Notes under the pieces: model-generated
What the model saw: the letters and a program-made list of their open reading frames with translations, nothing else
The model's database searches: none
What the model was told of the DNA's origin: nothing
Made by a program: the position numbers and the translations under genes
Shown here: piece after piece, positions 32,448 to 43,953 of the stretch
How the letters are laid out: every line of letters starts with the position of its first letter
Position numbering within the stretch: the stretch's first letter is position 1
Source of the DNA: Cycas panzhihuaensis
Lineage: Eukaryota > Cycadophyta
Length of the DNA stretch: 64,000 nt
Direction of reading: 5' to 3'
NCBI GenBank assembly: GCA_023213395.1
Contig: CM041465.1
Location: forward strand, 10,478,001 to 10,542,000

Positions 32448-34444
32448 GGTATCCTTTTAGAAGGGAAGAAATGATCAAGAGACTAAAAAAGTCATGGCAA
32501 TAAATGACCAATCACTATTTACAAATGGGAAATGTAATTAAATAGTGTAGCAGAAGGAAGAAGAAGTGAGAATGGTTGTTCAAAGATAAAAGGAGCAACT
32601 TAAAGAAAAGTCACCAATACTTGTGATAAATATTAAGCTGATACAACAAGAATATGAGAAGCACTATGATAAAAATTAGCCAATAACACTTGTGGAAAAT
32701 ATTAACCTAATGCAGCAGGAATATAAGAAGCACTATGATTGTGATTACACTATGGATCACTTTTTATAATAAGTAAATGATCAATATACAAGATTGTAGG
32801 CCAATGTAGAAGCTGACATCATTGGGTTTACACAACTTGAAACTCAAATGTAGGATGTGTAATCAACCTAATAACCTATAACTTATGTCCAACATGTAGT
32901 TGAGGTTGTTAAAGGGATACCTAGGGTTCTAGTAGAATTAAGTTGGCCTTCACCTGCAATACCCACAATTGTGCTTGGTGATGAAATCCAATTCACAATA
33001 GAGCCCAAGTACTCCCAATCCTCACCCAGTTTACCAATGAGCAGCTATATACCTCCTCTAAAGAGTGGTACGTGCATACCCATGGCTATGTCAGATATTA
33101 GATTGGGTATATTTTAATCTTATATTAAAGTTTCAGTTTTCCCAGTTGGTTATCAGGATGATCCCTGATTGAGGCACAACTTTTCCAATATTCTGGTTTA
33201 GTCCAGTCCCAACTTGAAACCTACACCTCCTTTATGGCATGATATTCTACCAACCAAGTTATCTCAACCTTGGTGAGTGTGTGAACAGGTACAAGATGGA
33301 AGAAAATAGCATACATGATGTGTTCATTTTAGGAAGAGTAAAAAGATTATCGAATTGCATCAAATGTACATTTAATTAAAAATAGAATGATTGCTTGGAG
33401 TGCTTGCTTGAAGTATTTTTAGAGTGCTTTCTTTGAGTGATTTGAGAGTAGTGAAATGCCATGCTAATAAGTGAGTGAGGACACCAGATATTGCTCCAAT
33501 CTAGGTGTTTTTTTCTTACTTTTACAATGGGGTTTTAAGCCTTATAAAAAGAAGGAAGAAATTTTCTTCACTTTTTTTTTTTGTTAATACAAAATAAAGT
33601 AGTCTTCACTAAATCAACAATAACTTTCTTCCATGATGTCGAAATGAGTGCTAGTTTTGGTGCTACAAACTAGATTTAGAGCTTCATCTTTAGGAGTGGA
33701 ATCAGGTCCAAATGAGTTCTGGAAAGTTTTTGGCAACCCCACAAAGTCAGGAAATTATATTTTTCTAAAATTCTTACTAAAAATAACTATTGTTCACTAA
33801 AACAACAATAACTTCCTCATATGGCATTTAAATTAGGTGCTGATTTTTGTGATAGAAAGTAGACTCAGAGCCTCATCTTTGACAATTAGAATCACTTCAA
33901 TTGGAGCTCTGTAGAAGATTTTCCAAACCTGTGAAGTTCAATAATCAAATTGTATTTCTGCAGAAATTTTAGCTTGCTAATATCTCATTAACACATGATA
34001 CCATATGAAATTTCTATCATTTTTTTATCACCAGGATCCCAATATGGGCAAGGTGAGAGCATACAATGATGGATATTTTAAATGGCTCAAATTTCTTTTA
34101 AAAAAATGGGTAAAACCTCCCCTTACAATCATTCTTCTAAATGTTGGAAAATTTTTAGTAGTATTTCCCCTTATTAAATGGACCAAAAAGGGAAAAGAAA
34201 AAGAAGAATGAGATAGCATGAATGGCCACCAAAGGATTGGAATCCTTAGGCCTTACAACTCCTTGTATTATGCTTCCAAAACTATAAAAGATAAAGGAAA
34301 AGCAAACAATACAAAATATGCTATCATAATAACTTGAAAATATTTCTAAATTCGCTTTCACAATCTCCTTCACTACATGGATTGTGCAGGAGAAGGAAGT
34401 GATGGCTCCATTGTAAGTGTAAGTGAGGAATATGAAGGAAGCAA
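32448..34444 (-). other. E leader
   Basis: About 2 kb, conserved with C's leader, including the tandem duplication near 32610-32745. Open frames on both strands at 34005-34457 fall here and match no protein family. Confidence 0.68.
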
Positions 34445-34456
34445 GATCGGATACCA
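34445..34456 (-). other. primer-binding site of E
   Basis: Minus strand TGGTATCCGATC, two bases from the LTR. The first seven bases match the initiator tRNA-Met complement; the rest has changed. Confidence 0.7.
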
Positions 34457-34458
34457 CA

Positions 34459-34755
34459 TGAAAAGAGTAGATCTATCCTTTATCTCCATGCACTAAACAC
34501 AAAGGTAAACATGGGAGCAAGAGAGACTTGAGAGAAAGAAAGTAGCTCTCACAAAATGGGGAGGTAAGAATGAATCTCCTCCATTAAGCTTTTACTTTTA
34601 TATTGAGATAGGAAGCATTAGAGTTAGTGAAATGAAATTACATATAATGTATATGAAAGTGCATTTCACTTAAGTGATCTAATTTAAAGTTCACTTAAGA
34701 CCCTTTTTAGAAATAATCAACTAATGTAATGACCTTGTGATATTAACCCTTTTCA
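34459..34755 (-). repeat. 5' LTR of E
   Basis: Minus strand TGAAAAGGGTTAATATC (34755) to CTCTTTTCA (34459). Confidence 0.93.
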
Positions 34756-34760
34756 GTTTG

Positions 34761-34793
34761 TGATTATCTTATTACAAGTTCTATTTTCCAACA
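34761..34793 (+). repeat. 5' LTR of X, right part
   Basis: TGATTATCTTATTACAAG to TTTTCCAACA, matching 37734-37766. The 5 bp before it are the E TSD. Confidence 0.92.
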
Positions 34794-34805
34794 TGGTATC
34801 AGAGC
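34794..34805 (+). other. primer-binding site of X
   Basis: TGGTATCAGAGC, an exact complement of the initiator tRNA-Met 3' end, directly after CCAACA. Confidence 0.95.
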
Positions 34806-36397
34806 GCCTAGGTTGAGAGAGGTGTTTTATTCTATATCAGAACGGTGTTATGGGAGGTGGCATCAAGGGTTGAAAGCATATTCAAGAGAATAAATATTAA
34901 AATTTTTGAAAAGTAATGGTAAAATAGAGATAAAATTGCTCGGTCTATAAAAATTGAGTGGTCGCACTATAGATTTTAGGGTGAAAGTGCAAAAATTATA
35001 GCAAAATTAATTTTGGCCTACTTTTTTCCCATCACCATATTTTTAGGATAGAACAACAACCTCAAATTCAAAGAGCCATAACTTTGGCTATAGGTATCCA
35101 AATGACCTCAATTGGTTTTTGATTCTATGTGTTTTTTAATTTACTTTCTAATGGAAGTGGTTTGAGGTTAATTAGAGTTTAGAGTGAAAAGTTATTAGTA
35201 GTTTATTAGAAGGTACTATTACAGTTCCTAGAAACCCTAATTGTGAAATTCTTAAAAGGGGCATAACTTTTGATCTAGATATTAGAATTTAATTTCGTCT
35301 AAATTGTTAGAATTTTATTTTAGAGGTCATCATTTCCATCCATATTTTATGTATTTTTTAGCTATTTTTTTTTAGAAATAAGTTTTTTGGGAATTTAAAG
35401 GTTTCATATTAATATGGTGACATGAATGAAGCAATGGTAATGAGGTGATATAAGTGTTTTTCACTCTTAATTAGTGATAATGTAGTGACATTTGGCATTG
35501 GCATAGTGCTATCTTACATGTGATTTACATAAGTTGTGTAATGTTGCAATATGAGGTGATTGTTTGAGGCTCTCTTACGTATGTTGTATATGGGAGAGTA
35601 TTGTTGCAATGTGAGACAATATTAAGTCATGTTGATGTGAATGTATTTGGCACTCTATTGGTGATTTGAGGTGCATGATAATGATTGTTTAATGGAAGTT
35701 TGAGTGCTTTCTTACATGTGTTTTATTGAGGTGATTATACATGAGTAAGTTAAATGGCATATGGTGACTTAGTACTCCTTGGAATGTGATCTTTATGGTA
35801 TGATAAGGCAATTAGAGAAAATGAGGTGCTTATTTCATATAAGTTATATGGTAATTAGGGCATGTCATGGGCAAGTAGGTGATTGAAGCTTATTGTATGT
35901 GGTTACATAAAGAGCTATTATGGTAATGACATGCTATGGTGATATGGCAATGTTTTGGTAAATGATAAAGGATGTGTGGTCAAATAAGGCAATTGTGAAT
36001 CCTTGACAAGATTGGACATTTTGTTGGGTGTGTTTAAGGACTAAAGTAGGCATGTTTTATGATGTGAACAGGCAAAGAAGGATGAGTTTTTATTGAAGTT
36101 ACCTGAGTTACAAGTGTAGTGGCATGGGTTATGTTTTGGGCAATTAAGTGAAGTGTTTGTCTTAGTAATTTAAAGGTGACATGAGATGTGCATGATTTCT
36201 ATGAGATGTATGTGGACTAGGTATTAATTGATGGTGGAGTCAATGTTTTAGATACTTGATGTATATGATTATTTGACAATATGAGAGATGTGATGTGAGA
36301 GATATAAGACATGAGAAATTTGTTGAGAGTGATCAATAGGTAGGTTAATAATGATAAGTGAGTTTGTTGATTGAAAAAGGGGACGTGGTATTAGGAA
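34806..36397 (+). other. X leader, G-rich and C-poor on the plus strand
   Basis: No gene recognised. From about 35400 to 36390 the strand has clearly more G than C, with recurring TTGCAATRTGAG and GTGATATGG-like words. The transcript would be C-poor and weakly base-paired. A packaging role is possible but is inference. Confidence 0.55.
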
Positions 36398-37396
36398 ATG
36401 ACATTTACAATCATAGAGGAAAATGATATGGTTATGTATGCTCCTAAAACAAATGAATATTACTTAAAGGATTTATTTCTTCCAATACCTAAGTGTAATA
36501 GAGAAGACTACTTCTTTTGGACAATTAAAATGAGATGTCTTTTTAGAGTTAGAGGTTTATGGAAGCTTGTTACTGATGGATATGATATCCCTAAGGATGA
36601 AGAAGAAAAGAAAATGCTTGAGAAGAAAGACAAAAAGACATTCATCATGATTCCTGTTGCATTCAACAAGGTTGATCTTCCTTCTGCATACCATTTCATC
36701 ATTCATAAGTTTCAACGTGCAAGTATTGCTAAGGAAGTGTGGGATTTTTTAAAGGAATTATTTGAACAAACTCCTAAAGATATATAATGAATGATTGAAA
36801 AGGTAATTAAGGTCAGTTATAGTTATGGTACAGGTATAATGAATGAAGAAAATATCAACAAAACTGATGAAACGATATGTCAAGATGAAGAATGTATGAG
36901 TACTAATGAAATTTCTACTAAATGTAAAAAAATAATGGTTGAATATATTGATGAGACTACAACTACTGATAAAGACATTTAAAGTGATGAATTGATAAAG
37001 GTTTATTTAGATGACTCTATTATTTCAAGAGAAAGTGAATGTGAATTTGATGATCTAATAAAAGATGAGTCTTATAATGATTCAAGTCTAAATGATACCC
37101 CTACTTTGGGCATTGATTTAATTTCAAAGAGTATGCCAGTTGATTAAGATTTTTCTCCAAAGGTTGAAGAAATCATTGTTGTACATGGTGATCAAGAACT
37201 TATACAGGATAATGATGATGAGCAAGTTGTGTTTGAAGATGGTTACTTACAGGATCTTCATAATAATCAGACTAGACCAGCCGTAATGAAGAATCAGGAT
37301 TTGTACTTGCTAGAGAAGCTACATCAACATCATCACTATAGGATTGAAGATGGAAATCAAGCTAAGGATATCATCTTAGTAATAGTACAAAATTGA
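36398..37396 (+). pseudogene. gag: X Gag-like protein with acidic C-terminal tail
   Basis: The frame opens at the ATG at 36398 and runs 129 codons: YYLKDLFLPIPKCNREDYFF, TIKMRCLFRVRGLWKLVTDG (the W...M...L...LW..V pattern of copia UBN2/DUF4219 Gag), then KEVWDFLKELFEQTPKDI. It meets TAA and TGA back to back (36785-36790), followed at once by an in-frame ATG (36791). The same register continues to about 37396 with only two more stops (36980, 37145) and is rich in Asp/Glu (NEENINKTDETICQDEE, DNDDEQVVFEDG) with a His-rich end (LHQHHHYR). No zinc knuckle, protease or pol follows. Ancestral length would be about 330 residues. The capsid assignment is fair; the tail is unrecognised. Confidence 0.72.
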
Positions 37397-37538
37397 AGAC
37401 GAAAATTAAAATGAAGACATCATTCTACAACAAAAACATCACTAGAAGATTGAAGACAAGGATCAAGTTGAAGACATTATTTTCAAGACATTTCCAAGGA
37501 CAAGGCGTTGTAAATACAAATCACCCAAATGTGCATTA

Positions 37539-37546
37539 AAGTGGAG
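37539..37546 (+). other. polypurine tract of X
   Basis: AAGTGGAG directly before the 3' LTR. Confidence 0.6.
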
Positions 37547-37766
37547 TGTTAGAATATTAATTCACATTTGTTTTGTCCCACATGTAAGTGGGTTCCACTC
37601 TCACCATCATGACTTGTATTATAAATACATAATATAGTGTATCATATTGTATATGTTGTAAGGATGTTTTGATAATATAATGGAGGTACCTTAAGGGTAC
37701 TATTCGATCCTAGAGGTGTTTTTGTTCTATTTGTGATTATCTTATTATAGGTTCTATTTTCCAACA
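37547..37766 (+). repeat. 3' LTR of X
   Basis: TGTTAGAATATTAATTC to TTCCAACA. It is unbroken across ATTTG/TGATTATC (37729-37741), the exact site where E entered the 5' LTR. Confidence 0.95.
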
Positions 37767-37771
37767 GAATG

Positions 37772-38740
37772 TACTTTCATACTTCTACTCATTTTTGTTA
37801 ATGTATCTTGGTAATTTTTTTGATTTTCCTACTGATTGTGTATTTGTGCCTTTGTGCATATTTATAAATAATGATTACTTTATATTCGATCATTTATAAT
37901 CATATATTTTCACTTTCTAAGGTTAATGTAAAATTCTTTACACCAAAATTAATAAAAGAATTAAAAAGTATTAAAAAAATCTAAAAATTTTCTACCCAAA
38001 AAATCTTATGTATTTCAAGTTAGTCTTATCTACCTAAACTAGATTAATGTATGAGCTAGGTTTTCTAAATTAAAATAGTTTTCATCATAGTTTCGATTTT
38101 TCTTCTTGACCTATTAATGACTAGTTTTCTACCTACTAGACATATGTGTCACCATCATTATCATTAGTTTGCTTTTACAAGTTGTGGTTAGGTTTATTTC
38201 TTATATTATGTTGCCCCTTATTTTCAAAATCTATAACAGTATAAAAATTTTTATTTTCATTATAGTCTTGATAAGTCATTTCTAATTTTCTTTATTTTTT
38301 ATTTCTTTTATGCATTTAGAGGATACCTATTGATGTATTTTTCCATTTTCTTCCTAATGAATTAATGTTTCCTTACTGTTGTTGATTATACTTTTTCCTT
38401 TTAGTTGTAAATGGGTATTTAGATCCTATCTTTCTGGAACACATGCTACCTTTGTAGCCATATTTGGATTTTTCATTAGTTTCTTGGGGGTATAACTTGA
38501 TGCGATATTTAAGTCCTTTAGTTTTTGCTTCCTAAGCCTAAAAGACCTCTTGTGCTTATTAAATACTTTACCTTGCAATGAGATTCATTCTTTTCTATAA
38601 AAGAGCTTATCCAAATTTTGTCCATCACTTCTTATTTTGGAACTTATCTTCTTCTGTTAGGCTAAATATTCAAAGTTTTTACTTTGTATTTTAGATAAAT
38701 ATTCTCTTTCATCATCATAATAATTATCCAACCTTATTTC
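37772..38740 (+). other. H pol segment after X, unresolved
   Basis: Continuation of H. RT would be expected here, but I cannot identify RT blocks; it is AT-rich and full of stops. Confidence 0.35.
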
Positions 38741-39130
38741 ATTTATATTGATGGTGCTTTTTGAGGAAATCTAGGTCCATCTACAACTACTTAGATTATT
38801 CAAGACTCCAATGAAGATATCTTTAAATCCATTAGAAAATATCTTAATCATTTTATTAATGGATTCATTAAATTTAAGGTTGTCATTACTGTCATATAAT
38901 TTGCCTTTCATCAAATATGAAACATGTCATTTTTTACTCTAATTTGTACTTATTAATTGGTTAAGTTGTTAGTAGTCATATTTTATATAGATTTCCTTTT
39001 AATCTTTACTCTATGGTGTATTTGTTATTTAGCTTACTTCCTTTATTCTATTGCTATTATACACATTCCACACTCATAGAATTATGAAGCAAATTGCTTA
39101 GTGATATCTATCAATGATTTTTTTCTCTAT
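38741..39130 (+). pseudogene. H RNase H-like domain
   Basis: FIYIDGAF.GNLGPS near 38748-38790 matches the first RNase H motif (Y.DGA.RGNPGPSGAG). A SIRKYLNHFINGFIKFK stretch (cf. ..YLG..TNN.AEYKAL), VI.FAFHQ, a decayed TDSQLLVKQL near 38935-38975 and a decayed HIPRSENEEA-like end near 39065-39100 follow. Such RNase H occurs in Tat-group gypsy elements as a second RNase H, and in plant LINEs. Linkage to the protease at 27.5 kb favours the gypsy reading. Confidence 0.6.
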
Positions 39131-42010
39131 ATATTTGTGTAAATTAAAACTTCTGTGTGATTTTCTACTTTATTTAGTTAGCTTACTTTCCCTTTTAGAT
39201 GCTAAATCATACTATTATTATAAGAATATAGTCTTGTAATTATTCCTCTTCCATTAAGCTTAAAAATGTTTGAGTCAAAGAATTCCTAAGACTTAGAGCC
39301 ACTCTTCCCTCATGAATCATACCTTATTCATAAGGGTTGATCAATCACCTTTGTATAAAACTCATTACCTTGTATATCTTTTAAATTATTACTTGTATAC
39401 TAATTGTAAGTGTAGGGCTGCATAGTTTCACCCTCTTTGAGTTCTCCATAGAAATCTTTAGCATTTTAGAGCTATGGGATTTATTTAATGAGTGTGGTAG
39501 TGTCCACATTAATTACTATTATGAGGGGTTACTTTTATTTTTGGATGAATAGAGACATCATTACTTATTATATATCTATTGAATGAATTATGAGAAAATA
39601 TGTTGAAGACTTTATTTACCAAAGACTATTAGTCATTAGAACTTCTTCATTGACAAAATTGGGTTCACTTATTTGACATTACGAATAGGACTCCTTATTT
39701 TATTTCATTAGGGTTTATTATATTTAGATTACCTCCATTTTATTTTTCCTAGGTTAAGTTTTTCATACCCAAACCCACAACCCTTATACCCTTGTTTTAT
39801 GTTGAGTCAGTCTTCATTAAGGCAGCTTATCTTTAAATAGGGTTAGGTATAAAACCTAAATTATTCCAATGCCTAAACTCTCTCCTTTAGGTTCTACATT
39901 ACTTATCACCGTGGAGTCCAATGGGTACTATTAGACTAGTTGGCCTAAAGGAGTTTGTTTCACTTACCTTTATATATAAAATATCTTCTTTTTTCTTACT
40001 TCTTAGGTATATACCTAGGAATATAATATTTTTTTATATGTAGTGGCACACCCTTACCCTAAAACTCCTCTGAAATCTCAAATTTTGATTTTATATAAGT
40101 CTAGGTAGAATGATTATGCCTCTATGCTTCTAATTATTTAATAATTTATGATATCCTTTTTGTAAAACTTTCTTAGAACCATTATTGACTCTCATATTCT
40201 CTTCTACCTAATTCTCCTACATGTTTGGTTGGGTCTTATATATAAGTCAATTGGGTCATATTATATAGTCCTTTTAAGTTAATTAAGTCATTATTATGGA
40301 GAGAATATAAGAATTTAGAATTAATTCCATTCCTTGGACTTGTCTCTACATTATATTGAGTCATATAATTCACCATTGAAGTGGTTAGAATGTTATTGAA
40401 CCAATCTTAAGACATTTCCATTGCTTATTGGGTATTGAGTTAATATCACTTAAGTTTTAGGTTGGGACTACTTGTGTCCGCATTAAGTTAAGTATTATTC
40501 TTAGACCACCCTCTAGGATTCTCTCACCCTTTTCATCATTAATCTTTTAGTCATCCTTAATAATAATATTTCATGATTAAGTAAATTTCTCTTCTAATGA
40601 TATTTTGAAGTAGATTTTCTACTTTCTTTATTCCACTCCATAATACCAACAATAACTTTATTTAGCTTTTTAGTTAGATGCCTTATGCTAACTTGGTTTG
40701 TCATGGGCTTTCATCTTACTTCTATTTCAAAGATGTGAATTTTTTTGATCTCTTTGATATTGGTTTCTATTTTAACAACAAATTAACTTTTTCTTGTTAT
40801 TACCATTGTGACTTTGGTTATCACCTACTTCTAGCACATTCTTGCATCCCTTATCTTTGAGCATCATTTTAGAGTAGTTTTGAATTACTTTGGTTTCAAT
40901 ATAATTCTTCATACTCATCATCATAGATATAGACTTTATTGCATCATTGGACTTGGTTATTATGTCCTTCCTTTGGCATATACTTGGCTTGAATCTACAC
41001 TTGGTTCAACTTTTTGGATTGATTAAGTTTTTTGCTGCTCCCTCTTCATGAGCACCTTTGAGTGGCGTACCTTTGGAATAATTAGTTTTAGGTCTCTTTA
41101 GTTTGAGTTCTAGTGACTTCTTTGAGTTCCTGGCTATAACTTTTATTACCTCTTTAATTATGCTTCGGTGCTTTTCTCTCTCTCATGGCACATCTTTTGT
41201 AGTTCTTTATCTATCATTGAACATTTAACAATAGTTCTATCTTGTGTTGGTTTAGTTGTATAAGATTTTATAGTTTGGTACTGACATGATCTATCGCTCC
41301 TTAGTAGTTTATTTCACTTTTGTTATGTCAAGTGATTTTGTAGTTAGAATTTGCTAGTATTTTATTCTTTAGAGTTATAGTTATTAGAAATCTCATAATT
41401 TTCACAGATTTCAGGCTCGATTTATCCTCTTCAACATTAGATTGATGGTCTGAGATATTTTAGATCTTTAGTGATGATATTAGATTTTGGTAGTTGACAT
41501 TGGTCAACTCTCTTTTCTAGCAATTTTTAGTATATATAATCTACCATTTTATAGCATTGGATCATAATATTAAGAGATTGGTTCTTTCCTCTAGATAGTG
41601 TCTTTTAGTTTTTCAACAACTTTTGATTATTCCACAAATGAGTATGAGTTAGTTTAATTGACAAACTAACTACTTGATTATTAAGATGCATTTATAGTCT
41701 TTTTTAAGGACTTTAGTTTGTTAGGGTTTGGAGTTTAGATTCTAGATTACTTTAGAGGTGTCACTTTATTTTGAGTTAAATTTATACTTTTGTCACCATC
41801 ACACTTCTAACAAAGATTTTATTTTTAGAAGTATCATACTCTAGATAATTGGTGACTTGTTGGTTATTACTTTCTATTTTTATCCTAAATTTTGGTAGTG
41901 ATGGAGTTTTTAGTCATCATTTTAAATACCTTTCCCACTCATCCTTTTAGAGGTTTTATCCTTTTACATCAAAATTTTAATGGATATCTTCAACCTTATC
42001 AAACTTTGAT
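39131..42010 (+). other. unresolved decayed sequence after H RNase H
   Basis: Integrase would be expected here for a gypsy element. I see no secure HHCC or DDE motif. One open run, 40678-40860, has no recognised family. Confidence 0.35.
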
Positions 42011-42019
42011 GTCTAATGG

Positions 42020-42310
42020 GGTATTATGTTAATGTAGGGACTATTTTTCTAGGCCTAAGCCATGCTTCTAGATCTTGGTGATGTTTTTTTACCAATTCTT
42101 ATGTAATTGTATATCTTTTTATACCCTTTTTAATGCATATTATGTATTGATTTAAAATTATTATTTTTAAGTTAAATTGATTAGTATTTAATTAATGGGA
42201 TTCTTCAATCTATTTCCCAATATATTAGACAAACACCTCCACCCCTTATAAAGCATTGTATAAATGTAATATTCTATTAATAAAATTTTTGGATGACTCT
42301 TTTTGAGACA
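42020..42310 (+). repeat. candidate LTR-like segment (H 3' LTR?)
   Basis: CCTTATAAAGCATTG followed about 35 bp later by AATAAAATTTT gives a TATA/polyadenylation pair typical of LTRs. No partner copy was found in the window, so this is weak. Confidence 0.3.
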
Positions 42311-43953
42311 CTAGAGACTAATTTTTAGGTGAAGAAAACTTTCTTTAAGAGATTATGCAAATTGTTTACACCTAGATCTTAATACTTTCTTTTTTTTCTT
42401 AGTTATTTTCTCTTTCTTAGTATGTGTAATGAAGAAAGATAAATAAAGAAAAAGGGCATGGCAGTGGATAGTAGATGAGATGTAAAGGAGTGAATAAAGA
42501 GGTTGTAGAGGAGGTTTCATCTTAAGATTGAGTGTTTGATAGTAAATGGTCCCTCCCTTAACTATTATTGACAAAATATAAATAAGAAATAGTGTCACTA
42601 AAACATAATACTTTTGGGATCATACATATAATCTTTTTGCATAATGTCTTCCTTTATCATGTCTAGTCTAAACCCATCCCCCTAATTATATATATATATG
42701 AAGGTGATATCATTGTCATTGGTTATTATTAGGATATTTGGTTTACTAGCCCTTTCAAATTTTGAATTCCTTCTCAAATAGTAGTTTGACTTTCTAATCT
42801 CTTATATGGCATGCATATCTAAATTAACGCCAACAAGTTTTAATAGTAAGATTTTTCTTCATCTTTATAGTCCTTGCCTAATTTACATTGAGTAACCTTA
42901 TAAACAATAATTAAATGCTTCTCATAATAGCTTTATGAATGCCAATAAAGTATCCATAATAAGATGCCATAATAGCCTTATAGATGTTGATTGGATGATT
43001 TGCATGACAATCTTATAAATATTATCAAATGCTTATATTAATCTATAATGCATCCTTAAGATAGCCTAATAAATCCCTTTGCAAAGGATCTTTAATTAAT
43101 CAATTTAAGTTGCCAAGTATTCATAATAAACTTACTAGTCAATTATATCAATGAAGTCACTTTACATCTTGAATTTCACAATGTAGCTTGGCTATGATTT
43201 TAATTTACCATTTTTGATGATAATACCTATTTCTTATTTTACTCATTAATTGTTATTATGCATGTTTACTTGATTGGAATTTATAAATAATATTGATATT
43301 AATCATTAAGGTATATATAATACATAATAATCATTACCAATCTAATTTATTCACTCTTTTATCCCTAATTGGTAGAGTCACCACTAATTATAAGATAATA
43401 TTTACTTTAAATATGTTTTATTGTTATGAAGAAAGTGTCTTTCTTAAAGTGATCAAATTGCCTATTCTTTCATGAACTAATACATAATTTATAATTATTA
43501 TATATCCAAATAATATATTTTATTATTTTCTAATCTCATTTATTATCACATCGTATACATATTAGGTGTTAATCATTTGCTTGATAAACATATATTATAT
43601 ATAAATATTACTTGGTTGGTGTGACATTTGAAATATTTCATTTAATCAATTAATATGTGAAAAGCACCTTTCTCATAACTTTGAAGAAATATTTTTATGA
43701 AGAGTTAAGAAGCACCCATTGAGCCATATTAATCTTTCCTTCACTAGCCTTTGATTACATGCTTATTCAAATGCTACTATTGATACTTTGATTACTCTTA
43801 ATCAATCCTTTAAATTACTATAATTTCAAGTTTTATATGCCTTGGTTTACACATATTGTTTCAATCATAAAAAAATCCTATTCATGAAAGTTTTGATTAC
43901 TGATGCAGATTTGATAGTCTTCAAATCATTAAGATATACATTTGTTCCTTCCA
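42311..43953. other. AT-rich unannotated segment
   Basis: No gene recognised. It contains a decayed repeat at 42890-43085. Open runs at 42353-42598 and 43293-43475 have no recognisable domain. Confidence 0.5.
42890..43085. repeat. degenerate tandem repeat, unit about 35-50 bp
   Basis: Five rough units, each beginning C(C)TTATAAAT/CTTTATGAAT and ending in CATAATAG or AAGATAG. Confidence 0.5.

Larger units (their letters stand above)
28603..34755 (-). mobile_element. Ty1/copia retrotransposon E (family of C), internally deleted
   Basis: LTRs of 298 and 297 bp with perfect TGAAAAG / CTTTTCA ends. The TSD is ATTTG (28598-28602) / GTTTG (34756-34760). Colinear with C on the opposite strand, except that about 1.4 kb from the end of integrase to the end of RT is missing (junction near 30085-30110). 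By eye the two LTRs differ at about 14 positions, fewer than X's own LTRs, as expected for a later insertion into X. Confidence 0.92.
28415..37766 (+). mobile_element. non-autonomous LTR retrotransposon X with gag-like ORF only
   Basis: LTRs of about 221 bp (5', split by E) and 220 bp (3'), a perfect PBS, a 1.6 kb leader, one gag-like frame with an acidic tail, and no protease, integrase or RT. Flanks are GAATG at 28410-28414 and GAATG at 37767-37771, a perfect 5-bp TSD. Without E, X is about 3.2 kb. The two LTRs differ at about 21 positions by eye. Structurally it fits the gag-only (TR-GAG-like) class of plant non-autonomous elements. Confidence 0.88.
20024..42310 (+). mobile_element. Ty3/gypsy-like element H, very decayed, with nested insertions F and X
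   Basis: Gag-like (21.2-22.8 kb), protease (27.2-27.7 kb) and RNase H-like (38.7-39.1 kb) segments lie in the same orientation and in gypsy order once F (22847-27189) and X (28415-37766) are removed. Outer boundaries and LTRs are not established. The presence of a protease with a YN.LLG.SW motif and a second-type RNase H suggests the Tat/Ogre group, tentatively. Confidence 0.5.

Noticed and set aside
34005-34457. Open frames of 63-100 codons on both strands near 34.0-34.46 kb
   Set aside because: They fall in E's leader; the equivalent stretch in C's leader does not keep them open.
42020-42310. Firm call of an H 3' LTR
   Set aside because: TATA and polyadenylation-like motifs are present, but no matching LTR copy was found near 20-21 kb, so it is kept only as a weak candidate.
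42890-43085. Possible CRISPR-like or satellite array
   Set aside because: Units vary in length and sequence, there are no unique spacers of regular size, and the context is eukaryotic; it is only a degenerate tandem repeat.
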